IMG/VR virus record: IMGVR_UViG_3300044632_001448
Coordinates: 1-46,604 of that record
Strand: one strand, 5' to 3'
Length of the DNA: 46,604 nucleotides
DNA from: a virus
Under the pieces are notes generated by a model. The model was not told the DNA's origin. It was given only the letters and a program-made list of their open reading frames with translations, and did not search any database. The stretch's first letter is position 1, and each line of letters begins with the position of its first letter. The translations under genes and the position numbers were made by a program. This document shows positions 35,835 to 42,989 of the stretch, piece after piece.

Positions 35835-38316
35835 GTGTTACTTCTTGAGTTATTGACCATCCAATAGCCTGAATAATATTATCAAGAGGCTCGTTGAATG
35901 TTTTCTCAAATTGCTTTTGACGGTCTATATACTTTTCAAGATTAAACTGCTTGGGTGGTTTGTTTATAAACCCTATTACCGCATCTCTGCCACCCATTCC
36001 ATATGGGTTTGGAACCTTCACAAATACGAACTTTATTTTGTCATTTTCCTTTATTGCTGCAACTTCCTTGTCTATGTTTAGCTTCTTAATATATGCATTG
36101 TGTAACAGAGCAGCCTTTGTTGCAATAGGTGTACCAGACTTGTATATATCGGAAGTGTCTAGGTACTTACCAATACCTTTAACTCCGCGAGGAGAGGCAA
36201 TGTCTTCTATAGGTAATTTCATAAACTCATCATAGAATTTATTCACATCATTGCGCAACTCCTCGGGAGTTTTGGTAAGGATAATTTTAATGCAGTCTTT
36301 TAACTTATTTCGAACAATTGCTGGCGTACTGCTTCTTGCAGTTTCAAGGCCCATGATTTTAAGCTTTGGTTCCTTGAAGCGAACTCCTTCCAAATCTTGA
36401 ACCAATAGAGCATATCGCTTCTTTGCAATAAACATTCCCGCTGAAGCAATTGCCTCTCGCTTGAAGAAAATTTTATTTTGAGAACAACCTAGGGTTGTAG
36501 CCAAGAGTTCCATTTCTTTCTTGAATTCTGGCTGTATCTTTTTCTCACAAACATCATTGATAAATTGAGTTATATCTTCAATGTTTGTTTTTGCCGATAC
36601 CTTCTGAACAACTGCATCCAAATTAAGGTATACAGAATCCGTATCTACAGCCAATACATAATCCTTATCATCTTTTGTAAGATTTTGAATATAAGAATTC
36701 ATGGCTATTTCTGCCTTGCGAATGATAACTTGTCCAGTTACAGTAACTGCAGTAGCCAATTCTGGAGAAGAATATACAAACGCAGGATTTCCTAGGCATC
36801 CATAAAGGCTGTTTGCCAAAATCTTTTTTACTGACTGACGAATTTTGAGAGCAGCAATTTTTGGAATAAGATCCTTATTCTTAGTCTTCTCGTATTCTTT
36901 TTCCAAATCAATCATCTTTGACTTTGCTTCTTTTCGCTGATTGAATGTGCGTTCAATCAATATAGGAATAAAGCCAGAAATTTGATTGGTAAACATACTG
37001 CCATTGCATGCTAAACATGCATTTTTACTTATTGCATCACCAACCATATCAGGAATATCTTTTCGTTTACTACGAAGAAAGTCATCTGCATTTAATGATG
37101 CATCTTTGTAAACACAAGTTTCGGGAGAAATATTCCATTGCATGATAATAGAAGGATATAGGCTAGTGGCATCAAAACTAACCACATTTTTGTATAGCCC
37201 CGGAGTTACTTCTTTTACATATGCACCGACAAATTGATCGTCTTTTGCGTAACTTCGCTTAAGAGGAGGAATTACATTCTTTTTTGCCAAATAATCACAG
37301 CAAATGGTTTCCCAAATGCGTGTTGCAAAGAATACAGTATCGAACGTAATCTTTGCTTCGTATGCAATAGATACAGCTAGATCAATAAGTTTTAATTTAC
37401 TGTCAAGTTGCTCAACCAACAATACGTCTTGTACATTATATTCAGCAAACTTCTGAAAGTTTTGCGTATAGAAGTCACGCATCGACCCATATTCGCTGTA
37501 ATCCAGTTTTTGAGCATCTAGTTCCACCTTTGCTATGAAGTTTAGGGCGTAACTTTCCTGACTGGTACCAGAAAACTTTTTATACAAATCCATGTAATCC
37601 AAAATGGTATATCCGGGGAATTCATAAATTTTGTAATTCTTCCCACCAATATCTGTTTCCCGCATTTTCATCAGACCAAAAGGCAACCAACTTTGAATTT
37701 CTGATTCATCAAAAAACAGCAACGCCCTACCTATTATATAGGGTATATCAAAGAGCTTAATGTTCCATCCTGTAATAATATCTACATCTTCTTTTGAAAG
37801 AACTTCAAAAGTTTTCTTTATGAGTTCTTTTTCAGAACTGGTTATGATAACTTTACAATCTGGAAGATCTATTTGCTTTGATGTGATCACGTAGGTAAGA
37901 CCCCCTACACGAATACTCATCAAATTAATCTTTTCATTGGGTTTATCCAAATCCGGGAATCCACCCTCAGTTTCACATTCAAGATCTAGATAGGCTACTT
38001 TGACCGTGGAAAGATCGTATTCCACCTCAGCCTCATAAGTCTCCATGATATATTGAGTGATAAAATCAGTGTTTCCATAAATCGGGCAATCATCTAATTC
38101 CCTATATTGATCCAAAAATTGTCTGCAATCATACAGCGTGTCAAACCGCATTCGGTTGACTTTGACCCCGTTCAGGGTACGATATTTGGTCTCTTTGTCC
38201 GTTTTAATAAACAAAGAAGGTTTAAAAGAAATGGTGTCCGTAAAACGTTCACCATTCTTGTATCCTCTAACGAGAATTTTGTTGCCTTTTAGGGCACACG
38301 CCGTGTAAAATTTCAT
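35815..38316 (-). CDS. 43: Family-B DNA polymerase (T4 gp43-like)
   Basis: 833 residues, slightly under T4 gp43. 3'-5' exonuclease: VAYLDLECETEGGFP (DxE, about residue 107-121) and DVDIITGWNIKLFDIPYI (about 175-192). Polymerase: motif A SFDATSLYPSIIMQWN (about 378-393), motif B KKILANSLYGCLGN (about 493-506), motif C AVDTDSVYLNL (about 553-563). Replicates the phage DNA. ATG overlaps the preceding stop (ATGA), so it is coupled to the DUF1599-like gene. Confidence 0.95.
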   Translation of the reverse strand: MKFYTACALKGNKILVRGYKNGERFTDTISFKPSLFIKTDKETKYRTLNGVKVNRMRFDTLYDCRQFLDQYRELDDCPIYGNTDFITQYIMETYEAEVEYDLSTVKVAYLDLECETEGGFPDLDKPNEKINLMSIRVGGLTYVITSKQIDLPDCKVIITSSEKELIKKTFEVLSKEDVDIITGWNIKLFDIPYIIGRALLFFDESEIQSWLPFGLMKMRETDIGGKNYKIYEFPGYTILDYMDLYKKFSGTSQESYALNFIAKVELDAQKLDYSEYGSMRDFYTQNFQKFAEYNVQDVLLVEQLDSKLKLIDLAVSIAYEAKITFDTVFFATRIWETICCDYLAKKNVIPPLKRSYAKDDQFVGAYVKEVTPGLYKNVVSFDATSLYPSIIMQWNISPETCVYKDASLNADDFLRSKRKDIPDMVGDAISKNACLACNGSMFTNQISGFIPILIERTFNQRKEAKSKMIDLEKEYEKTKNKDLIPKIAALKIRQSVKKILANSLYGCLGNPAFVYSSPELATAVTVTGQVIIRKAEIAMNSYIQNLTKDDKDYVLAVDTDSVYLNLDAVVQKVSAKTNIEDITQFINDVCEKKIQPEFKKEMELLATTLGCSQNKIFFKREAIASAGMFIAKKRYALLVQDLEGVRFKEPKLKIMGLETARSSTPAIVRNKLKDCIKIILTKTPEELRNDVNKFYDEFMKLPIEDIASPRGVKGIGKYLDTSDIYKSGTPIATKAALLHNAYIKKLNIDKEVAAIKENDKIKFVFVKVPNPYGMGGRDAVIGFINKPPKQFNLEKYIDRQKQFEKTFNEPLDNIIQAIGWSITQEVTLDSFFV

Positions 38317-38630
38317 TTCTTTGTGTCTTTGTCCTTAAGAAGTCCAGCAAGTATGACACTATAGTTAATGATGTCAACTATGGCGTCATAAACGCTTTCA
38401 TTCTTTAAACATAGCTCTCCACGGTTAAGATATGTGGATATTCTTGACATCTTATCGGTCATACGAATGAGAACTCCTAACTCGGCAGTTGAAAAGCCAA
38501 GATATTCAGCGCGCCTGAAGTTCATAAACGGATCTGATGTAGAAGCATAATCATTATTCTTCTTTTCCATCAATTCTTTGGCTTCGCTACAAATTTTGTC
38601 ATGCAATTCAAATAGTTCATTTCTAGTCAT
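38313..38630 (-). CDS. MazG-like / nucleotide-modification-associated (DUF1599-type) protein
   Basis: 105 residues: MTRNELFELHDKICSEAKEL, then KKNNDYASTSDPFMNFRRAE, LGFSTAELGVLIRMTDKMSR and SVYDAIVDIINYSVILAGLL. The KxxDYA...DPFxNFR...RxxDKxSR...DxIxDIxNYs pattern is that of all-alpha NTP-pyrophosphohydrolase-like proteins found with phage nucleotide metabolism genes. It leads the polymerase transcript, so it may act on dNTP pools; the exact substrate is unknown. Start 38630 matches the promoter and lacks a Shine-Dalgarno. Confidence 0.68.
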   Translation of the reverse strand: MTRNELFELHDKICSEAKELMEKKNNDYASTSDPFMNFRRAEYLGFSTAELGVLIRMTDKMSRISTYLNRGELCLKNESVYDAIVDIINYSVILAGLLKDKDTKK

Positions 38631-38639
38631 AGTTTTACC

Positions 38640-38667
38640 AGTATAGCCCAAAGAAAGGATACGTCAA
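38640..38667 (-). promoter_or_regulatory. Early promoter TTGACG-N16-TATACT for polymerase unit
   Basis: Minus strand: TTGACG (38667-38662), 16 bp, TATACT (38645-38640), then 9 nt to ATG 38630, so a leader of about 3 nt. Back to back with the late box at 38670. Confidence 0.78.
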
Positions 38668-38669
38668 GT

Positions 38670-38676
38670 CTAAATA
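38670..38676 (+). promoter_or_regulatory. Late promoter box, CTAAATA
   Basis: CTAAATA, 19 nt, ATG 38696, with CGGAG in the gap: a late transcript with a leader and ribosome site. Confidence 0.6.
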
Positions 38677-38695
38677 TTAAGACACGGAGTTTTTA

Positions 38696-39286
38696 ATGGA
38701 TTTAACTAAAATATTTGAAGTATCAGCATATTCTGTAGCCGGATTATTAGGTTTAGGCTATGGAATTACAAAATTTTGGAAATCCAAAATTAAAACAGAC
38801 AATTTTATTGCAATTCATACAGAGATCCATGAATTGTTAACCGAACTTCGTCTTACTGGAAAATCTATGCGTGCCACCATTCTCCAATTTCACAATGGGG
38901 AATATTTTATGGATGGGATTTCAATGCGTAAATTTTCAATAACCCATGAATCCGCACACAAAGGTTATACTTCACAGGCTATAAAGTTTAAAAATGTTCT
39001 TTGCTCGCTTTTTATTCCTCTTTTAAATAAGGTAATTGAAGACAAACCCATAATTTATCAAGTTGAGGCAATGTCTGACAGTTATGCAAAGCATTTTTTT
39101 GAAGATGAAAACATTTCACACTATTCCTGCCTTCCTTTAAAAAACAAAAATGTTACTGTTGGTTTTATTCTTCTTCAATGGCACTTTGATTTTCCACCGG
39201 ATATAGCCAATGAAGAAATAATAATTAAACATTTTGATACAATTAGAGATTCTATTCAAATACAACTTTCATATCAAAAGAATTGA
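38696..39286 (+). CDS. Membrane-anchored GAF-like protein
   Basis: 196 residues. N-terminal membrane segment (AYSVAGLLGLGYGITKFW, about residues 12-29), then a GAF-like globular part: KSMRATILQFHNGEYFMDGI (about 62-81), FSITHESAHKGYTSQAIKF, and a C-terminal LPLKNKNVTVGFILLQWHF strand. The R..I.QFHNG...G pattern recurs in phage membrane proteins. A GAF-like fold might sense a ligand. It is upstream of two small membrane genes, a possible lysis cassette. Start has CGGAG 10 nt upstream. Confidence 0.55.
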   Translation: MDLTKIFEVSAYSVAGLLGLGYGITKFWKSKIKTDNFIAIHTEIHELLTELRLTGKSMRATILQFHNGEYFMDGISMRKFSITHESAHKGYTSQAIKFKNVLCSLFIPLLNKVIEDKPIIYQVEAMSDSYAKHFFEDENISHYSCLPLKNKNVTVGFILLQWHFDFPPDIANEEIIIKHFDTIRDSIQIQLSYQKN

Positions 39287-39293
39287 GGACAAT

Positions 39294-39728
39294 ATGCCTA
39301 CAGAATTAATATCTTTATTGGGTGGTGGTGTTACGGGGTTTCTGTTCCGTTACTGGGCACAGAGAGCACAAGATCAAAAAGACATATTCAAAATGGTCAT
39401 TGAGGCCAACAAACAAACAACAGATAACCAAGATAAAGCAGCACAACGAGTCCCACTTGATTTAGGCAAAGGAGTGAGACAATTAATAGTTCTTTCATGC
39501 CTTTTTGCAGTCGTTGCAGCACCATTTGTTCTTCCGTTCTTTGGGATTTCAACATTTGCCGAATTTACTCAGAAACAACCTGAAAGTTTCTTTGGTTTGG
39601 TTCCGGAGACAACTCGTAAATATTTTGTAGAAATACCGGGTTATCTGTTTGCTGAAGAAAATCGACAAGTTCTTTTGGCCGTCGTTGGATTCTACTTTGG
39701 TACAGCTGCAGGAGGAAATAAATCATGA
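39294..39728 (+). CDS. Small membrane protein, holin candidate
   Basis: 144 residues. Hydrophobic stretches at residues 4-20 (LISLLGGGVTGFLFRYW, weak), 63-82 (LIVLSCLFAVVAAPFVLPFF) and 124-140 (QVLLAVVGFYFGTAAGG), with a charged helix between (QDQKDIFKMVIEANKQTTDN). Size and pattern resemble phage holins. The role is inferred from neighbours and topology only. GAGGAC lies 4-5 nt before ATG 39294; a frame from 39234 overlaps the preceding gene. Confidence 0.5.
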   Translation: MPTELISLLGGGVTGFLFRYWAQRAQDQKDIFKMVIEANKQTTDNQDKAAQRVPLDLGKGVRQLIVLSCLFAVVAAPFVLPFFGISTFAEFTQKQPESFFGLVPETTRKYFVEIPGYLFAEENRQVLLAVVGFYFGTAAGGNKS

Positions 39729-39970
39729 AATACTTAATACCACTTTTTCTTTTCCTATCTTCATGTACAACACCTCAAATTGTATCACCATTGACCAAAG
39801 AAGGTGAACCAATTCACAGTGTTTTAAAAGAACCATTTTTTGGAACTCCTAGCCAAGCCTCCGAATGGAGCTTTTGGTATGTTATTATTTGTGCTATAAG
39901 CCTGTGGGCTGTATGGAGAGAATTTAAGTCAGTTAAATGGCCGAAGCAACCCGAAAAAGAAGATAAATAA
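39725..39970 (+). CDS. Small lipoprotein with C-terminal membrane helix, spanin-like
   Basis: 81 residues. N-terminal signal with lipobox (MKYLIPLFLFLSSCTT, Cys at 15), about 30 periplasmic residues, then a transmembrane helix (WSFWYVIICAISLWAVW, about 48-64) and a basic tail (REFKSVKWPKQPEKEDK). A lipidated N-terminus plus a C-terminal helix is the topology of a unimolecular spanin, which links outer and inner membrane for lysis; the linker is short for that job. Coupled to the holin-like gene by ATGA. Confidence 0.5.
   Translation: MKYLIPLFLFLSSCTTPQIVSPLTKEGEPIHSVLKEPFFGTPSQASEWSFWYVIICAISLWAVWREFKSVKWPKQPEKEDK
39963..39969 (+). promoter_or_regulatory. Late promoter box, ATAAATA
   Basis: ATAAATA overlapping the stop of the lipoprotein gene, 16 nt before ATG 39986, with GAGGA in the gap. 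Confidence 0.5.
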
Positions 39971-39985
39971 ACATACGAGGATAAT

Positions 39986-42103
39986 ATGGGCGTAAAGAAA
40001 CAGATGGACACATTTTTTGCCAGTTTGGGTGAACAAACTGGTCGCAATGGAAGACTTGTCAACACTCCAATGGGACCATTCCGATGGAATGATGTCATGG
40101 AATTGTGGGAAAACGTGAATAATGGAATGGTTTTGAATAACATTTCTTTCATGGATGAGTTTGCCATGATGGATTACGATACTTTAGGGGGTGGGGGTGG
40201 TGAAGGCAGATTAATTACTGCTATATTAGATTTAAATTTTATGTTAGGTTCATTAGATCCTCGTATTACCTTTACAAGAACTACACAAGCATCTTATATA
40301 AATTCTAGTGGAAATCTAGCTTGGGCAGATACAAATTTAGTTCCAAATAGTTCTAATATAGGAAGTACATTTTGGTTTGCAGATTCTAATTGGGTTGCTG
40401 GTTCTACATCCTATGTTTCGGATCCTTTTGGAACAACAACTGGATTTAATTTTTCAGTAACTCCTAATACATTTGCAGCAGTTAGAACTTTAACAAGTAC
40501 AGTATTTGATCCAGACATAATTTCTGGAATAACACATACTCAAAAATATTGGATAAAAGGTGACACTGGAACACAAGCTAGATTTGTTGTATTAAGTGCA
40601 GCTACTGGTAGTACTGCATATATGACAATAGTCAAAGGAAGCACAACAGGATCTCCTGTAAGTTTTATTGCTTCAAATCCATCTGGCGTTGCAAATTTAG
40701 ATATTAGTTCTGACATTTTATATAGTTCAACTGCATGGACTGAGATAGAACTCAAAATTAGAGCAGAAGGACATAATCCATCCACTAGTGCAGTATTGTG
40801 CTACTTGGCAGCCACATCAGCACCAGCAGGAATTACAAAAACTAATCAAGTAGCGGGATTAATGATATATCCCGGAGAAGAAAATGTTTCTTACATTCCA
40901 ACTTATGGTCTTCCATATAGTGCTCCAAGATTTGATTATTCGTTGACTGGAGCAACATTGGGTCTTTTGGTTGAACCTGATGTGACAAATTTAGCACTTT
41001 CTTTATATACCCAAGCGGGTTGGGGTAGAACTAATACTAATTTTAATCCATCCACTTTTTCAACAAGAGCTCGTCCTTTTTATACAGAAGTAGGACCAGA
41101 TAATAGACTTTCCGGATCAGTTTTTGTATCTTCATCGGGATCACTGTCAATACAACCTTCATCAAGCATTGTATTTGGAACTTCTCAAACAGCAAATAGA
41201 ACATTCAGCACTTGGCTAAAAGGTTGGTCTGGAAACACTGTAGCTGCCTTCGGAATATATGGTAGTGCTGGACAAATTGAATTTAATGTTGTTGATAGAA
41301 CTATATTTGGACCCGGTACTTTAGGTGGGATTAGCAGCGGAGCATTATATGCAGGTGGTTCTTATTATACATTTACCTCTGTATTAGGTTTATCAAGCAC
41401 TGCTTGGACCAGAGTTTCAATGTCTGTATCTGGTACAGGATTTGTTGGTTCAGATAATTATGTAATATTTCCAATTGGTTTAACAAATTATTCAGATAGC
41501 GTAGAAAGAGGTGCTGTTGTTGCTTATCCTCAATTGGAAGCTGGATTGCGAGCAACATCTACTGCATATCCAAGAGATCATTTAGCCACACAGATTAAAA
41601 GACAAGATATAGTTAGTATACAAGGAATTTCTTTTGCATCTTGGTTCAAACAAAACAATGATGGAACTGTAATTGCAACGGTAATACCGGGACTTACTGC
41701 AACTTCTCAAATAAACAACTACGTTTGGTCGATAAACAATGCAGCAGCAACAAATAGCATAAGACAAATAAAAGGTGTGACATCAAATAATTTGTTGAGC
41801 AACTACATAATAAATAGTGCAGGGTTTACAATCCCAACACTTAATAATGTATTTGTACCCAATACCACAAATAAAATTGCAATGGCGTGGTCTGTTGGAA
41901 CTGGTGGCTTGTTTGTAACTGCAAATGGTCAGGGTGGCACAAGTGGCAATCTAATTGGTGCTACTTATCCAACAGGGTTGACACAAATGAGCATTGGTGT
42001 TAATGAAACATTATCTGGTAACAATTTCAATGGATGGATTCAACGAATCCAATACTTTGATCAAAAATTGTCTGAATCAGATATACAATCTAAAACAGTT
42101 TAA
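39986..42103 (+). CDS. Tail/baseplate-associated protein with sugar-binding and lectin-like modules
   Basis: 705 residues. Residues 1-75 (MGPFRWNDVMELWENVNNGM and a Gly-rich linker) form a tail-attachment-type N-terminus. ITFTRTTQASYINSSG near 95 and LGLLVEPDVTNLALS near 328 are phage tail signatures that introduce sugar-binding modules ending in AGLMIYPGEENVSYIPTY and AVVAYPQLEAGLRATSTAYP. The last 160 residues look like a LamG/concanavalin-type sheet. Probably part of the adsorption apparatus. GAGGA precedes ATG. Confidence 0.65.
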   Translation: MGVKKQMDTFFASLGEQTGRNGRLVNTPMGPFRWNDVMELWENVNNGMVLNNISFMDEFAMMDYDTLGGGGGEGRLITAILDLNFMLGSLDPRITFTRTTQASYINSSGNLAWADTNLVPNSSNIGSTFWFADSNWVAGSTSYVSDPFGTTTGFNFSVTPNTFAAVRTLTSTVFDPDIISGITHTQKYWIKGDTGTQARFVVLSAATGSTAYMTIVKGSTTGSPVSFIASNPSGVANLDISSDILYSSTAWTEIELKIRAEGHNPSTSAVLCYLAATSAPAGITKTNQVAGLMIYPGEENVSYIPTYGLPYSAPRFDYSLTGATLGLLVEPDVTNLALSLYTQAGWGRTNTNFNPSTFSTRARPFYTEVGPDNRLSGSVFVSSSGSLSIQPSSSIVFGTSQTANRTFSTWLKGWSGNTVAAFGIYGSAGQIEFNVVDRTIFGPGTLGGISSGALYAGGSYYTFTSVLGLSSTAWTRVSMSVSGTGFVGSDNYVIFPIGLTNYSDSVERGAVVAYPQLEAGLRATSTAYPRDHLATQIKRQDIVSIQGISFASWFKQNNDGTVIATVIPGLTATSQINNYVWSINNAAATNSIRQIKGVTSNNLLSNYIINSAGFTIPTLNNVFVPNTTNKIAMAWSVGTGGLFVTANGQGGTSGNLIGATYPTGLTQMSIGVNETLSGNNFNGWIQRIQYFDQKLSESDIQSKTV

Positions 42104-42621
42104 TTTATACCAGTTGATCCAAATCCACCAACCCGGTCTGTCTTCAGGCCGGGTTGGTTGTATATTTCACCAAAATTTACTTGCTCATACTTTACAACTT
42201 CACCTTGAGCTATTCTATCTCTGTTGTAAATTTTAATAGGCTCTTGTAAGTTAGTGTTAATCATAATTAACTTGGTTTCATATGTGTAGTCTTCATCAAT
42301 TACACCTTCACAATTTGCCAGAGTCAAACCGTACTTTAAAACCATTCCAGATCTTGGATGAAGTCGAATTGAATATCCGCTTGGAATATCAAAGGTCAAC
42401 CCAGTACGTACCATTGCACGTTCTCCCGGCATAAGAAGAATATAGTATTGATCTTTATCATGATCATACTGTGGTTCAATCTCGCTAGTTTCTTTGCCTT
42501 CCCACACCTTTACTTTTTCATCTTTGGGAATATATGCAGCAAGATCAAAACAAGCAGCCATTTTGGTTTGGTAATTTGGATCAACTACATTTTGGTGTAC
42601 TTTAAAGTATTTTAAAATCAT
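42100..42621 (-). CDS. dut: dUTP pyrophosphatase
   Basis: 173 residues, normal for a trimeric dUTPase. Motif 1 MAACFDLAAYIP; motif 2 HPRSGMVLKYGLT; motif 3 LANCEGVIDEDYT; motif 4 YNRDRIAQGEVVKYEQV; motif 5 RVGGFGSTG at the C-terminus. Hydrolyses dUTP to dUMP, feeding ThyX and keeping uracil out of DNA. ATG sits 6 nt past TATAAT, so it is leaderless. The 3' end overlaps the convergent gene by 4 nt and carries that gene's terminator. Confidence 0.93.
   Translation of the reverse strand: MILKYFKVHQNVVDPNYQTKMAACFDLAAYIPKDEKVKVWEGKETSEIEPQYDHDKDQYYILLMPGERAMVRTGLTFDIPSGYSIRLHPRSGMVLKYGLTLANCEGVIDEDYTYETKLIMINTNLQEPIKIYNRDRIAQGEVVKYEQVNFGEIYNQPGLKTDRVGGFGSTGIN
42126..42166 (+). terminator. Terminator within the dUTPase coding end
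   Basis: ACCAACCCGG (42126-42135) pairs with CCGGGTTGGT (42148-42157) over 10 bp, loop 12 nt, then TGTATATTT. It ends the plus-strand tail gene while its arms encode the dUTPase C-terminus on the other strand. Confidence 0.7.
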
Positions 42622-42627
42622 ATAAAC

Positions 42628-42655
42628 ATTATATTACATTAAATTTAAAAGTCAA
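42628..42655 (-). promoter_or_regulatory. Early promoter TTGACT-N16-TATAAT, dUTPase
   Basis: Minus strand: TTGACT (42655-42650) overlapping the upstream stop region, 16 bp, TATAAT (42633-42628), 6 nt, ATG 42621. A consensus example of the leaderless promoter. Confidence 0.88.
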
Positions 42656-42987
42656 GGCCAACGTATATTTTGAATTGCATCACAGACAGCTGGTCTTGTT
42701 TCTTCGGTACCATCCCATGTTATTGATAAAATTTGTTGTTCCAAAGAATTAGAAATAGAACGAATATTTTGTATATCTGTTTTAATTTGTTCTGTTTCTT
42801 CTACAGACAATAATCCCAATGCTGCATTACGTTGTTTGAATTCTGGGACTTTATTTAAAATCAATTCTTTGGCTTGATTACGAATGATTTCTAATTGTTT
42901 AACCACACAGTGTTCAACAATTCTTTCATCTATAATAAAATAAGAATTTGTAAGTTCATCAAAAATTTGTTCTTTTATATATTGCAT
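42652..42987 (-). CDS. Small helical protein following the tail fibre gene
   Basis: 111 residues, mainly helical: MQYIKEQIFDELTNSYFIID, KQLEIIRNQAKELILNKVPE, then LLSVEETEQIKTDIQNIRSI. Placed 2 nt after the fibre gene; small helical proteins at this place often help fibre assembly. No domain recognised. Confidence 0.55.
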   Translation of the reverse strand: MQYIKEQIFDELTNSYFIIDERIVEHCVVKQLEIIRNQAKELILNKVPEFKQRNAALGLLSVEETEQIKTDIQNIRSISNSLEQQILSITWDGTEETRPAVCDAIQNIRWP

Positions 42988-42989
42988 AA

